This document shows positions 44,305-53,571 of a stretch of 64,000 nucleotides of DNA, piece by piece. The stretch comes from Nocardia sp. NBC_01329. GTDB lineage: Bacteria; Actinomycetota; Actinomycetes; Mycobacteriales; Mycobacteriaceae. Where the stretch lies: the NCBI RefSeq assembly GCF_035956715.1, contig NZ_CP108381.1, positions 1,426,001 to 1,490,000 of the forward strand, given 5' to 3'. How positions within the stretch are numbered: position 1 is the stretch's first letter; each line of letters starts with the position of its first letter. The translations under genes and the position numbers were made by a program. Under the pieces are notes generated by a model that was not told where the DNA came from, did no database searches, and saw only the letters and a program-made list of their open reading frames with translations.

Positions 44305-45537
44305 TCAGACTCCTGACAGCGACCTGAGCTCGTCCAGGAAAGCGCGGGTCCGCGGGTCACCCGGAAAGCTCTCGACCAGTTCGTGGGCCACCTCGCTGCC
44401 GATACACAGCAGCGAGGGCAGAGACCGCCGTTTCGCCTGGAACGCCAGCCGCCCTTCCTCGACCGCCAACTCCAGGTCACGCCCGCGGGCGGCCACCACG
44501 GCCAGCGTCAGCCGAGCTTCGGCAACCCGCATAGGGTTGCGCACCGAACCGTCCAGGGTGAGCGAATCGGCCAGTACCGCCTGGGCGTACATCTCTGCGT
44601 TCGTATCGTCGCCGACGACACGGCAACAGTCCATGGCGTAGAAATCGAATTTCTGGGGGTCGACCACGAAATGGTTCTCGAGATCGTCGGGATGTCCCAG
44701 CCGGTCCAGCAGGGCGCGGCCCTCTGCCAGCGCCGCGTCCACCGCCGCGCGATCACCCAGCCGCGCCCAGGCTTTGGCACGCTGGGCGGCCAGTTGTACC
44801 CCGACCCCGCTGGCCGCGCATTCGGGCGGGACCGCCTCGGCCGCCTGGATGACACCGCGATGGTTGCCCTGGGTGAGGGCGAACCAGGCCGCCAGTTCCG
44901 AACTCCAGCCGATGATCTCGCAATGCCCGGCCTCCTGGCCCAGCGAGCGGGCCGCCCGCCGGGTGGCCTCGGCGCTGCTTCGTCGACCGAGATCGTATTC
45001 GAGACAGCCGAGCAGCAGCGCTACCCATCCGGCCAGCTCCAGGACCTCTTTGTGCTGGGCCAGGGTGAGCCGGCTGTCGAGCAGCGCGGCGATCCGGCGC
45101 AGCCAGCCCGTCGCCTCCAGGTGGAGTTCATGCGGGTCGGTAGAGGCGTAGTCACAGCACAGACGCTGCGCGGTGATCCGGACCGCGTCCAGGGTCGCGG
45201 TCGAAATATCGGACATCCGTAGCCGTCCCATGAATTCGAGCGTGTCCATTCCGGTGGCGGTGAGCAATTCGTCGTCGCGACTCGGCCGGGCTTTCGGGAA
45301 GAAGGCTGCGGCCACCGAATCGAATGCGGCCGCGATGAGGGGAGCGTAGAAGTCGTCGGGTCGTGATTCGCCCGATTCCCAACGCCGCCAATTGCGTAGA
45401 AGTGTGCTGTCGGTGGGGAGATTATGGGACGACTTGGCGCGCAGGGCGCGTACGGCGTCCGCCTGTGACCACCCACGCGCATCGCGTTCCGAGCGCATCC
45501 GGATGGCCCACAGCGGACGATCTTCAGCAGCAGTCAC
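44305..45537 (-). CDS. Helix-turn-helix regulator with TPR-like helical domain
   Basis: A 410-aa protein. Its N-terminus carries a degenerate XRE-type helix-turn-helix (RMRSERDARGWSQADAVRAL, then LLRNWRRWESGESRP). The rest is an all-helical repeat domain (about 110-400) with TPR-like periodicity, for example EVLELAGWVALLLGCLEYDL and RAKAWARLGDRAAVDAALAE. Such proteins are common in actinobacteria, often acting with developmental or secondary metabolism regulons; the target here is unknown. The GTG at 45537 gives the family-like start. Confidence 0.82.
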   Translation of the reverse strand: MTAAEDRPLWAIRMRSERDARGWSQADAVRALRAKSSHNLPTDSTLLRNWRRWESGESRPDDFYAPLIAAAFDSVAAAFFPKARPSRDDELLTATGMDTLEFMGRLRMSDISTATLDAVRITAQRLCCDYASTDPHELHLEATGWLRRIAALLDSRLTLAQHKEVLELAGWVALLLGCLEYDLGRRSSAEATRRAARSLGQEAGHCEIIGWSSELAAWFALTQGNHRGVIQAAEAVPPECAASGVGVQLAAQRAKAWARLGDRAAVDAALAEGRALLDRLGHPDDLENHFVVDPQKFDFYAMDCCRVVGDDTNAEMYAQAVLADSLTLDGSVRNPMRVAEARLTLAVVAARGRDLELAVEEGRLAFQAKRRSLPSLLCIGSEVAHELVESFPGDPRTRAFLDELRSLSGV

Positions 45538-45665
45538 GTCGCCAGTATTGCACCAGCAAACTTTCCGTGGACCGAAGAGGGCATCCAGATGTCCCCCGCA
45601 TGACCTCTTCTGCCGCTGTCTACGGTCGGTCATGCTCGAATCGGACCGGCTGCGTGCCGGTTCAA

Positions 45666-45738
45666 GCAACACCCCCGCGAATGCGGGGAGGAGATCCCGG
45701 AGCAGCAAATGGTTCCCCGCCCCCGTGTGGGGAAGGAT
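45666..45738. repeat. Two CRISPR-like (type I-E style) degenerate repeats
   Basis: The 28-bp segment 45666-45693 (core ACACCCCCGCGAATGCGGGG) resembles, by my recollection at about 24 of 28 positions, the reverse complement of the type I-E repeat of actinomycetes. A more degenerate hairpin (core CCCCCGTGTGGGGAAGGA) occupies 45711-45738. They are only 17 bp apart, too short for a normal 32-33 bp spacer, and no cas genes are near. At best a relic. Confidence 0.3.
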
Positions 45739-45751
45739 TCAGGAGGTTCGG

Positions 45752-46057
45752 GTGGAAGCGTTGGTATACGGGTATTTACGCGACGATCTGGCCGCGGGAG
45801 ACGGTGACGATATGGAGGCCGCGCTACGCGAGCTGGCCGAGGCCCGAGGACTGTGCTTCGCCGCGACGTTCCACGAATCACGTCCCGGGGATGGGACGGC
45901 ATTCGCAGAGCTGACCCGGGAACTCCAGCGGGCGGATGCCCATCATGTGGTGGTTCCCTCGCTCGATCACCTCACCGGCCAGACGATTCCACGCGAACTG
46001 CTCATCGCGAAACTGGCCAGTGATGCCGCCGCCCGCATCTGGTCGGTGGCCGGCTGA
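45752..46057 (+). CDS. Small resolvase-N-terminal-like protein
   Basis: A 101-aa protein starting with GTG at 45752 behind a perfect AGGAGG. It begins VEALVYGYLRDD and contains FAELTRELQRADAHHVVVPS and LDHLTGQTIPRELLI, a pattern recalling the N-terminal catalytic domain of serine recombinases (YGYLR, then a conserved V-P-S/L-x-x-L), but the catalytic serine position is not present and there is no DNA-binding part. Small proteins like this are widespread in Streptomyces; role unknown. Confidence 0.62.
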   Translation: MEALVYGYLRDDLAAGDGDDMEAALRELAEARGLCFAATFHESRPGDGTAFAELTRELQRADAHHVVVPSLDHLTGQTIPRELLIAKLASDAAARIWSVAG

Positions 46058-46088
46058 ACCGAGGACCCGGCGGCCCGGCGTACCCCCC

Positions 46089-46976
46089 TCAGCGCCCGAA
46101 GCCGCCGGGTCCTCGTCTGCGCAGGTACTTCTCGAATTCGGCGGCGAGGGCGTCGCCGTCGATCTTGGCCATTGCCTCGTTCACATCGATCGCGGCATCG
46201 CCGCGCTCCTCGAGTGAACGCACGTATTCGGCGATCTCGTCGTCGGCGTCGGTCATCTCGTTGACCGTGGACTCCCACTCCTCGGCCTGTTGCGGCAGTT
46301 CGCGCAGCGGCACCTCGATATCGAGCACATCCTCGACCCGGTGCAGGAGCGCGATCGTCGCCTTCGGATTCGGTGGCTGCGAGACGTAGTGCGGGACCGC
46401 GGCCCAGAACGACACCGCCGGAACCCCGGCCTTCACGCACTGGTCCTGGAGCACGCCGGTGATCCCGGTGGGGCCTTCGTAGCGGGTCTGCTCGAGGTTG
46501 AACTGCTCGGCCGCTTCCTTGCTGTAGGCGGAACCGGTGACCGGCACCGGGCGGCTGTGCGGGGTGTCGGCCAGCAGTGCCCCCAGGATCACCACCGTCT
46601 GCACGTCGAGCTGGTCGATGAACTCCAGCAGGTCTGCGCAGAAACGCCGCCATCGCATATTCGGTTCGATACCACGCAAAAGCACGACATCACGGTCGCT
46701 CCCGGGTGGGGAGCACACCGACAGCACCGTCGCCGGCCAGACGATCTCCCGGGTGACACCCTCCACCTGCCGGACCATCGGCCGGTTCACCTGGTAGTCG
46801 TAGTAGTCCTCGGAATCGAGTTCGGCCAGCGGCCGCGCATCCCAGATCAACTCCAGATGCTCCACCGCACCGCTGGCGGCATCACCAGCATCGTTCCAGC
46901 CCTCGAAGGCCGCAACGAGCACCGGGTCACGCAATGCGGGCAGTTCCCGATCCACCGGAGATTCACTCGAGCTCAC
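46089..46976 (-). CDS. PAC2-family (proteasome assembly chaperone-like) protein
   Basis: A 295-aa PAC2 protein, similar to mycobacterial Rv2125. Marks are VLVAAFEGWNDAGDAASGAV near the start, VVILGALLADTPHSRPVPV and GPTGITGVLQDQCVKAGVPA, followed by an acidic helical tail ending in RRRGPGGFGR. PAC2 proteins share a fold with eukaryotic proteasome assembly chaperones; in actinobacteria the function is unproven, although the mpa gene lies 15 kb away. It is divergent from metH. Confidence 0.9.
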   Translation of the reverse strand: MSSSESPVDRELPALRDPVLVAAFEGWNDAGDAASGAVEHLELIWDARPLAELDSEDYYDYQVNRPMVRQVEGVTREIVWPATVLSVCSPPGSDRDVVLLRGIEPNMRWRRFCADLLEFIDQLDVQTVVILGALLADTPHSRPVPVTGSAYSKEAAEQFNLEQTRYEGPTGITGVLQDQCVKAGVPAVSFWAAVPHYVSQPPNPKATIALLHRVEDVLDIEVPLRELPQQAEEWESTVNEMTDADDEIAEYVRSLEERGDAAIDVNEAMAKIDGDALAAEFEKYLRRRGPGGFGR

Positions 46977-47088
46977 CCCTGCCAGCCTACGGTGCGGGCC
47001 GCTACCGGCGCGCAGTATCGGTTCCGCCGCGCCTGTCGTGCCCCGCAGGCTGTGGTCGCCCGCACATGGCGGGAACTAGGGAGACACC

Positions 47089-50000
47089 GTGACGGAGGTG
47101 CCCACTAGGCTGGAATCCATGTCTGCCTCCCACTCCGCCGAGTTCGATACCACGTTGCTCGACACTCTCACCAGGCGTGTCGTGATCGGTGACGGTGCGA
47201 TGGGCACGATGCTGCAGGCCGTGGACCTCACCCTCGACGATTTCCGCGGGCTCGAGGGCTGCAACGAGATCCTCAACGACACCCGCCCCGAGGTGCTGCG
47301 CCATATTCATCGCGCCTATTTCGAGGCCGGCGCCGACGCTGTGGAAACCAACACGTTCGGCTGCAATCTGCCCAACCTGGCCGACTACGGGATCGCCGAT
47401 CGGATCCGGGACCTTTCGGAGAAGGGCACCCGGCTCGCCCGTGAAGTCGCCGACGAGATGGGGCCGGGCCCCGACGGGGTGCCGCGCTATGTCCTCGGCT
47501 CGATGGGCCCGGGTACCAAACTGCCGACGCTGGGTCACGCCCCGTACGCGGCCCTGCGCGACGCCTACGCCGAAGCCGCCCTCGGCATGCTCGACGGCGG
47601 CGCCGACGCGGTACTGATCGAAACCTGCCAGGACCTGCTGCAGGTCAAGGCCGCCATCACCGGGACCCGCCGGGCGATGGAAAAGGCCGGGCGCCGGATC
47701 CCGATCATCACCCACGTCACGGTGGAGACCACCGGCACCATGCTGGTGGGGAGTGAGATCGGCGCGGCGCTCACCGCGCTCGAACCGCTGGGTATCGACC
47801 TGATCGGCCTCAACTGCGCGACCGGCCCGGACGAGATGAGCGAGCATCTGCGGTATCTGTCCCAGCATGCGCGCATCCCGGTTTCGGTGATGCCCAACGC
47901 CGGTCTGCCGGTGCTCGGCGCGAACGGTGCCGAGTATCCGCTCACTCCCGAGGAGTTGGCCGCGGCGCTGCGTGGTTTCGTCGCCGATTACGGGTTGGCC
48001 CTGGTGGGCGGTTGCTGTGGCACCACCCCGGAACATATCCGTCAGGTGGCCGAGGCGGTCCGGGAGGTCGAGACCGGTTTGGCGCCGGTCGAGCAGCGCC
48101 GCACGCCCGAACCCGAGCCGAGTATCTCGAGTATGTACACGGCGGTGCCGTTCCGGCAGGACGCGAGTGTGCTGATGATCGGCGAGCGCACCAACGCCAA
48201 CGGTTCCAAGGCCTTCCGCGAGGCCATGCTCGTCGGGGACTGGGCGAAATGCCTGGACATCGCGAAGGACCAGACCCGCGACGGCGCCCATATGCTCGAC
48301 CTCTGCGTCGACTACGTCGGCCGCGACGGTAGCGCCGATATGTCGGAGCTGGCCTCCCGGCTGGCCACCGCGTCCACGCTGCCGATCATGCTCGACTCCA
48401 CCGAGACGCCGGTGCTGCGCGCGGGCTTGGAACATCTGGGCGGGCGCTGCGCGGTGAACTCGGTGAACTACGAGGACGGCGACGGTCCCGATTCCCGGTT
48501 CCAGCAGACCATGGCCCTGGTCGCCGAACACGGCGCCGCGGTGGTCGCGCTGACCATCGACGAGGAGGGGCAGGCGCGGACGGCCGAGCACAAGGTCGCC
48601 ATCGCCGAGCGGCTCATCGCCGATATCACCGGCAATTGGGGTCTGCACGAGAGCGACATCATCATCGATACGCTCACCTTCACCCTGGGCACCGGGCAGG
48701 AGGAGTCGCGCCGGGACGGCCTGGAAACCGTCGAGGCCATCCGGGAACTCAAACGCCGTCACCCCGATGTGCAGACCACGCTGGGCCTGTCGAATATCTC
48801 CTTCGGTCTCAATCCCGCCGCGCGGCAGGTACTGAACTCGGTGTTCATGCACGAATGTGTGCAGGCCGGCCTGGACAGCGCCATCGTGCACGCGTCGAAG
48901 ATCCTGCCGATGAGCCGGATCCCCGACGAGCACCGGGAGATCGCGCTGGACCTGGTCTACGACCGCCGGCGCGAGGGCTACGACCCACTGCAGGTACTCA
49001 TGCAGCTCTTCGAAGGTGTCTCCGCGGCCGATTCCCGCGCCTCCCGGGCCGACGAACTGGCGGCGCTGCCGCTGTTCGAACGGCTGGAGCGGCGCATCGT
49101 CGACGGCGAGCGCGGCGGTATGGAAGCCGATCTCGACGAGGCGATGGCGGAAGTGCCGCCGCTGAAGATCATCAACGAAACCCTGCTGTCGGGGATGAAG
49201 ACCGTCGGCGAGCTGTTCGGGTCCGGCCAGATGCAGTTGCCGTTCGTCCTCCAGTCGGCGGAGGTCATGAAGACCGCTGTCGCCCACTTGGAACCGCATA
49301 TGGAGGCCACCGACGACAGCGGCAAGGGCCGGGTGGTCCTGGCCACGGTCAAGGGCGATGTGCACGATATCGGGAAGAACCTGGTGGACATCATTCTCTC
49401 CAACAACGGCTACGAGGTGGTGAACCTCGGGATCAAACAACCCATCGCGACCATCCTCGACGCCGCACTGGACAAGAAGGCCGATGTGATCGGAATGTCC
49501 GGGCTACTGGTGAAATCCACGGTGGTGATGAAGGAGAACCTGCAGGAACTCAACTCCCGCGGCGTGGCCGACCAGTTCCCGGTCCTGCTCGGTGGTGCCG
49601 CGTTGACCCGGTCGTATGTGGAGAACGATCTCACCGACGTCTACGAGGGCGATGTGCACTATGCCCGCGACGCCTTCGAGGGTCTGCGCCTGATGGACGA
49701 GATCATGTCGCGTAAACGCGGCGGCGGCCCCGATCCCGACAGCCCGGCCGCCGTCGCCGAACGGGAGAAGGCGGCCGAACGCAAGGCGCGTCACGAGCGG
49801 TCACGCCGGATCGCCGAACAGCGCCGCGCGGAGGAGGTGCCGATCGAGGTGCCCGCCCGGTCGGACGTGGCCGCCGATGTGCCGGTGCCGGTGCCGCCGT
49901 TCTGGGGAACCCGGGTGATCAAGGGCTTGCCGGTGCACGAGTATTCCGGGCTGCTGGACGAGCGGGCGCTGTTCCTCGGCCAGTGGGGGCTGCGCGGCCA

Positions 50001-50715
50001 GCGCGGCGGCGAGGGGCCGAGTTACGAGGAACTGGTGGAGTCCGACGGCCGGCCGCGGTTGCGGGCCTGGCTCGACGAGCTCAGCACCCAGGGTGTGTTG
50101 CAGCACGCCGCGGTGGTGTACGGCTATTTCCCGGCCGTCTCCGAGGGCGACGATGTCGTCGTCCTCAGTGAACCGGAACCCGGTGCGCCGGAGCGTTACC
50201 GCTTCACCTTTCCGCGGCAGCAGCGCGACCGGTTCCTGTGTGTCGCCGATTTCATCCGCTCGCGCGAGCGCGCCCGGGAGACCGGACAGGTGGATGTACT
50301 GCCCTTCCAGCTGGTCACCATGGGGCAGCCGATCGCCGACTACGCGAACGAACTCTTCGCCGCGGACAACTACCGGGATTACCTGGAGGTGCACGGTATC
50401 GGTGTCCAGTTGACCGAAGCGCTCGCCGAGTACTGGCATCGGCGCATCCGGGAAGAACTCACCCTCGACGGTCACGCGATCGCCGAAACCGATCCCACCG
50501 AGGTCGCCGACTACTTCAAACTCGGCTACCGCGGCGCGCGTTACTCGTTCGGTTACGGTGCGTGCCCGGATCTCGAGGACCGAGCCAAACTGGTGGACCT
50601 GCTCGACGCCGCGCGACTCGGGGTGACTCTGTCGGAGGAACTGCAGTTGCATCCCGAGCAGTCCACCGACGCGTTCGTCCTGTTGCACCCGGAGGCGAAG
50701 TACTTCAATGCCTGA
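47089..50715 (+). CDS. metH: Cobalamin-dependent methionine synthase MetH
   Basis: A 1208-aa enzyme that remethylates homocysteine using methyltetrahydrofolate and B12. The homocysteine domain (about 15-335) has the zinc cysteines Cys243 (GLNCATGP), Cys309 and Cys310 (VGGCCGTTPEH). A pterin-binding domain (about 355-640), the B12 cap, and the B12 domain with ligand His759 (DVHDIGKN) follow. The reactivation domain forms the C-terminus (YRGARYSFGYGACPDLEDRA). I keep the GTG at 47089 because GGGAG lies 5 bases upstream; the ATG at 47119 is possible. The 112-bp gap to PAC2 shows no recognisable cobalamin riboswitch. Confidence 0.96.
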   Translation: MTEVPTRLESMSASHSAEFDTTLLDTLTRRVVIGDGAMGTMLQAVDLTLDDFRGLEGCNEILNDTRPEVLRHIHRAYFEAGADAVETNTFGCNLPNLADYGIADRIRDLSEKGTRLAREVADEMGPGPDGVPRYVLGSMGPGTKLPTLGHAPYAALRDAYAEAALGMLDGGADAVLIETCQDLLQVKAAITGTRRAMEKAGRRIPIITHVTVETTGTMLVGSEIGAALTALEPLGIDLIGLNCATGPDEMSEHLRYLSQHARIPVSVMPNAGLPVLGANGAEYPLTPEELAAALRGFVADYGLALVGGCCGTTPEHIRQVAEAVREVETGLAPVEQRRTPEPEPSISSMYTAVPFRQDASVLMIGERTNANGSKAFREAMLVGDWAKCLDIAKDQTRDGAHMLDLCVDYVGRDGSADMSELASRLATASTLPIMLDSTETPVLRAGLEHLGGRCAVNSVNYEDGDGPDSRFQQTMALVAEHGAAVVALTIDEEGQARTAEHKVAIAERLIADITGNWGLHESDIIIDTLTFTLGTGQEESRRDGLETVEAIRELKRRHPDVQTTLGLSNISFGLNPAARQVLNSVFMHECVQAGLDSAIVHASKILPMSRIPDEHREIALDLVYDRRREGYDPLQVLMQLFEGVSAADSRASRADELAALPLFERLERRIVDGERGGMEADLDEAMAEVPPLKIINETLLSGMKTVGELFGSGQMQLPFVLQSAEVMKTAVAHLEPHMEATDDSGKGRVVLATVKGDVHDIGKNLVDIILSNNGYEVVNLGIKQPIATILDAALDKKADVIGMSGLLVKSTVVMKENLQELNSRGVADQFPVLLGGAALTRSYVENDLTDVYEGDVHYARDAFEGLRLMDEIMSRKRGGGPDPDSPAAVAEREKAAERKARHERSRRIAEQRRAEEVPIEVPARSDVAADVPVPVPPFWGTRVIKGLPVHEYSGLLDERALFLGQWGLRGQRGGEGPSYEELVESDGRPRLRAWLDELSTQGVLQHAAVVYGYFPAVSEGDDVVVLSEPEPGAPERYRFTFPRQQRDRFLCVADFIRSRERARETGQVDVLPFQLVTMGQPIADYANELFAADNYRDYLEVHGIGVQLTEALAEYWHRRIREELTLDGHAIAETDPTEVADYFKLGYRGARYSFGYGACPDLEDRAKLVDLLDAARLGVTLSEELQLHPEQSTDAFVLLHPEAKYFNA

Positions 50716-51032
50716 GCCCCGGTAAACCTGTCGGCGATGTGATTGTCGTCACTTACGAGTGGATCCGACCGATCCGACCCGGCTTCGGATACGAAAATTG
50801 CAGGTGAGCGGGGTTCTTCGGTATCGGTAAACCCCTACTGCCCGCGCGGCTTCCAGGTGCCGGAGCGTAGGATTTCCGAGACTTTCCGCTGAGGTTCCCG
50901 GCCGAATCAGGTGTCCCGACAGAGTTGTCGGGTAGTTCGGTTGCGCCGTGCCGGAGCGGAGCCGTAGGCAACCGCCTGTGACGCGCGGAGTGCTGGCAGA
51001 CTCGGCGGCGAACAGAAGGGGCCACGACAGAG
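50716..51032. other. Intergenic region between metH and the protein kinase gene
   Basis: 317 bp with no supported gene. It contains GGGGTT/AACCCC arms (50810-50815 and 50830-50835), possibly a weak metH terminator, and a perfect small palindrome CCCGACA-GAGT-TGTCGGG at 50915-50932 that may be an operator for the kinase gene. The segment near 50735-50800 is the most AT-rich. Confidence 0.45.
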
Positions 51033-52622
51033 ATGACCAAGGATCGGCTGATCGCCGGACGGTATCGGCTCACGGATCCCATCGGCACCGGCGCCATGGG
51101 TGTGGTGTGGCGGGCACTCGATATCCGGCTCCAGCGCACCGTCGCGGTCAAACAGGTGCTGCTCGGACCCAATCTGACCGAGCAGCAGACCGCGGAGGCG
51201 CGCAAACGCGCGTTGCGCGAAGGGCGTATCGCCGCCCGTCTGCACCACCCCAATGCGATCTCGGTGTTCGACGTCGCCGACGAGGACGGCCAGCCGTGGC
51301 TGGTCATGGAGTACATGAACGCGCCGAGCCTCGCGAGCCGGTTGAACCTCGACGGCACCATGGAGCCGCTGGAAGTCGCCGGACTCGGTGCCCAAGCGGC
51401 GGCCGCGCTCGCCGCCGCGCACGACGCCGGCATTGTGCACCGCGACGTGAAACCCGCGAATCTGCTGGTGGGCGACGACGGTACGGTGAAGATCACCGAT
51501 TTCGGAATCTCGCGTGCCACCGGCGATGTGACGGTGACGGCCACGGGATTCCTCGCCGGTACACCCGCCTACCTGGCCCCCGAGGTCGCCCGGGGCGAGC
51601 AGCCGATACCCGCCTCCGATGTGTTCGCGCTGGGATCCACGCTGTACCACGCGCATACGGGCCGGCCGCCGTTCGGCGACGGTGACAACCCGCTGGCGGT
51701 GCTGCACGCGGTGGCCGGCGGGCAGGTCGAACCACCCGCCGGGGCGGGCGCGCTGGGGCCGGTGCTGATGCGGCTGCTCGCGACCGAGGTCGCGACCAGG
51801 CCCACCATGCACGAGGCTCGCGCGATGCTCGAAGATGTGGCAGCCGGACGGGCGGTCGAACCGGTCGAACCGGCGTCGCCCGCCGCTACGAAGATCCTGC
51901 CGGCCGATCCGACCGCGACCACCTCGTTGTCTCCGACCGTCCCGGCACCGGTTCCGCCGGTGGGTGGCACCCCGCCGGCGTTCCGTGGTCCGCGTCAGGG
52001 GGCGAGCGGCCCCGGTGTCACCCCTTCCGGCCCCACCGCGCCCGCACCACAACGTCCGCCGGCCGGTGACGGATCCGGGAAGCGCACCAGGACCGCGCTC
52101 CTGGCGGGTGTCGCCGCGCTGGTCCTGGTGGTGATCGCGGGTCTGGTGCTGGCGAACTTCACCGGTGGTGAGGACGCCGAAGATCCGTCCGCGCTCGCGC
52201 CCGGCACCTCCCAGGCTCTCGCCCCGGATACCTCCGAAACCGATACCGCCACGGCCCGGTCGACCACCACCACAACCGCGCCGCCGACGACCACCCCGGC
52301 CGAGACCGGCCCGCCGACGCCCGCGCGGGTGGAGCAGTTCGTTCGCGGGTACTACGGCCTGCTGCCGGGCAATCCGTCCGCCGCCTGGGCGCAGCTGTCG
52401 CCCGCGTATCAGGGCACCGCCGGCGGTTACGCCGAGTACACCCGCTTCTGGTCGGGTATCTCGGCGGTGAGCATCGGCGCGGTGACGCCGGCGGCCAACG
52501 GTTCGGCCGTGGCCACGATCACCTACACGATGAGCAACGGTGCGACGCAGTCGGAGAGCCGGTCGTTCCAGGTGGTGCCCGAGGGCGGCCAGTTGATGAT
52601 CACCGCGTCCCAGCTGCAGTGA
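51033..52622 (+). CDS. Membrane Ser/Thr protein kinase (Pkn type)
   Basis: A 529-aa eukaryotic-like kinase. The catalytic domain (about 8-270) has the glycine loop GTGAMGVVW, Lys40 (VAVKQV), catalytic Asp138 in HRDVKPANL, DFG and GTPAYLAPE. A Pro/Thr-rich linker leads to one membrane segment (about 353-374). Outside is a Thr/Pro-rich stalk and a C-terminal domain of about 100 residues beginning VEQFVRGYYGLLPG that resembles the NTF2-like fold rather than PASTA repeats. The outside domain is presumably the sensor; ligand unknown. Confidence 0.93.
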   Translation: MTKDRLIAGRYRLTDPIGTGAMGVVWRALDIRLQRTVAVKQVLLGPNLTEQQTAEARKRALREGRIAARLHHPNAISVFDVADEDGQPWLVMEYMNAPSLASRLNLDGTMEPLEVAGLGAQAAAALAAAHDAGIVHRDVKPANLLVGDDGTVKITDFGISRATGDVTVTATGFLAGTPAYLAPEVARGEQPIPASDVFALGSTLYHAHTGRPPFGDGDNPLAVLHAVAGGQVEPPAGAGALGPVLMRLLATEVATRPTMHEARAMLEDVAAGRAVEPVEPASPAATKILPADPTATTSLSPTVPAPVPPVGGTPPAFRGPRQGASGPGVTPSGPTAPAPQRPPAGDGSGKRTRTALLAGVAALVLVVIAGLVLANFTGGEDAEDPSALAPGTSQALAPDTSETDTATARSTTTTTAPPTTTPAETGPPTPARVEQFVRGYYGLLPGNPSAAWAQLSPAYQGTAGGYAEYTRFWSGISAVSIGAVTPAANGSAVATITYTMSNGATQSESRSFQVVPEGGQLMITASQLQ

Positions 52623-52750
52623 CCCCGTCGCGGCCGGTGCACATCGGTTTCCGCGGTGCCGATACGGTCGGCCGGGTGTCGAGCGGTCGCGCTCCGGCGT
52701 CGGCTGCCGGACCGGGCCGTGTGTTCCATCGCGAAGAAAGGGATCGGCGT

Positions 52751-53449
52751 ATGACTCCGCTGGCCGGGGTTCTGTGGGATATGGACGGCACCCTCCTCGA
52801 TTCGGAGAAGCTCTGGGATGTCGGTGTCCGGGAGCTGGCCCGGGAACTCGGCCGGGAGATGACCCAGGAGATCCGGCACGCGCTGATCGGCGCTTCCGGG
52901 GCTAACGCGCTGCGGATCATGTTCACCGAGCTCGGCCTGCCGCCGGAGCCCGCGGCTGTGGCGGAGGCCGGACGTTTTCTCGAAGAGCGTGTCACCGAAC
53001 TCATGACCGGGCCGATCCCGTGGCGGCCGGGCGCGGTGGAGGCGCTGGAGATGGTGCGCGCCGCGGGTCTGCCGTGTGCGCTGGTGACCAATACCAAGCG
53101 GTCGCTGACCGAACTGGCGCTGGAGACACTGGGTCGCGACCGGTTCGACGTATCGGTCTGTGGTGACGAGGTGCGGCACGGAAAGCCCGATCCGGCTGTC
53201 TATCTCCGGGCGGCGGAGCTGCTCGGCCTCGACCCCGGCGATTGCGTGGCCGTGGAGGATTCGGTCACCGGCGTGGCCGCCGCGGCGGCCGCGGGCTGCG
53301 GGGTGCTGGTGGTGCCGTGTGAGATCCCGGTGCCGGTTCACCTGTCCCGGGTGCATCGCGAGAGCCTGATCGGATTGTCGCGAAACGACCTCGACGAGGT
53401 GCTGCGCACCGGTCGCGCGGTCGCGGCGAGCGGTCCTGCCGCGACCTGA
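52751..53449 (+). CDS. HAD-family phosphatase (beta-phosphoglucomutase-like group)
   Basis: A 232-aa HAD hydrolase. Motif I DMDGTLLDSE near residue 10, motif II LVTNTKRSL, motif III lysine in GKPDPAVYL, and motif IV VAVEDSVTGVAAA are all present, with a helical cap between I and II. The substrate is probably a small phosphorylated metabolite. I choose the ATG at 52751 with AAAGGG 8 bases upstream; the preceding in-frame 44 residues are not conserved. It follows the kinase gene by 128 bp. Confidence 0.9.
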   Translation: MTPLAGVLWDMDGTLLDSEKLWDVGVRELARELGREMTQEIRHALIGASGANALRIMFTELGLPPEPAAVAEAGRFLEERVTELMTGPIPWRPGAVEALEMVRAAGLPCALVTNTKRSLTELALETLGRDRFDVSVCGDEVRHGKPDPAVYLRAAELLGLDPGDCVAVEDSVTGVAAAAAAGCGVLVVPCEIPVPVHLSRVHRESLIGLSRNDLDEVLRTGRAVAASGPAAT

Positions 53450-53473
53450 TTAGTCTCGGCCCGCCCGAACGGT

Positions 53474-53500
53474 GTCTTGTATCAACAAGACCGAACGGTC
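53474..53500 (+). promoter_or_regulatory. Overlapping palindromes (operator) upstream of the oxygenase-methyltransferase-acyltransferase operon
   Basis: GTCTTGT-ATCA-ACAAGAC (53474-53491) is a perfect 7+7 inverted repeat and GACCG-AA-CGGTC (53489-53500) is a second, overlapping one. They lie 70-100 bp upstream of the ATG at 53572. The site is typical of a dimeric repressor; no regulator gene is adjacent. Confidence 0.6.
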
Positions 53501-53571
53501 CGTGACCGGACTCACCTGCTATCTCAGGCAAACGCCGGGCGAGTCGCAGACAGTCCGATAACAATATCGCT

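Noticed and set aside
46977-47088. Possible cobalamin riboswitch before metH
   Set aside because: Only 112 bp are available and I see no B12-box-like sequence or long folded leader.
47002-49440. 812-aa open frame on the minus strand opposite metH
   Set aside because: It lies wholly against the certain metH gene, has shadow-type composition (His, Gly, Arg, Val rich) and no family motifs. High GC makes such antisense frames common.
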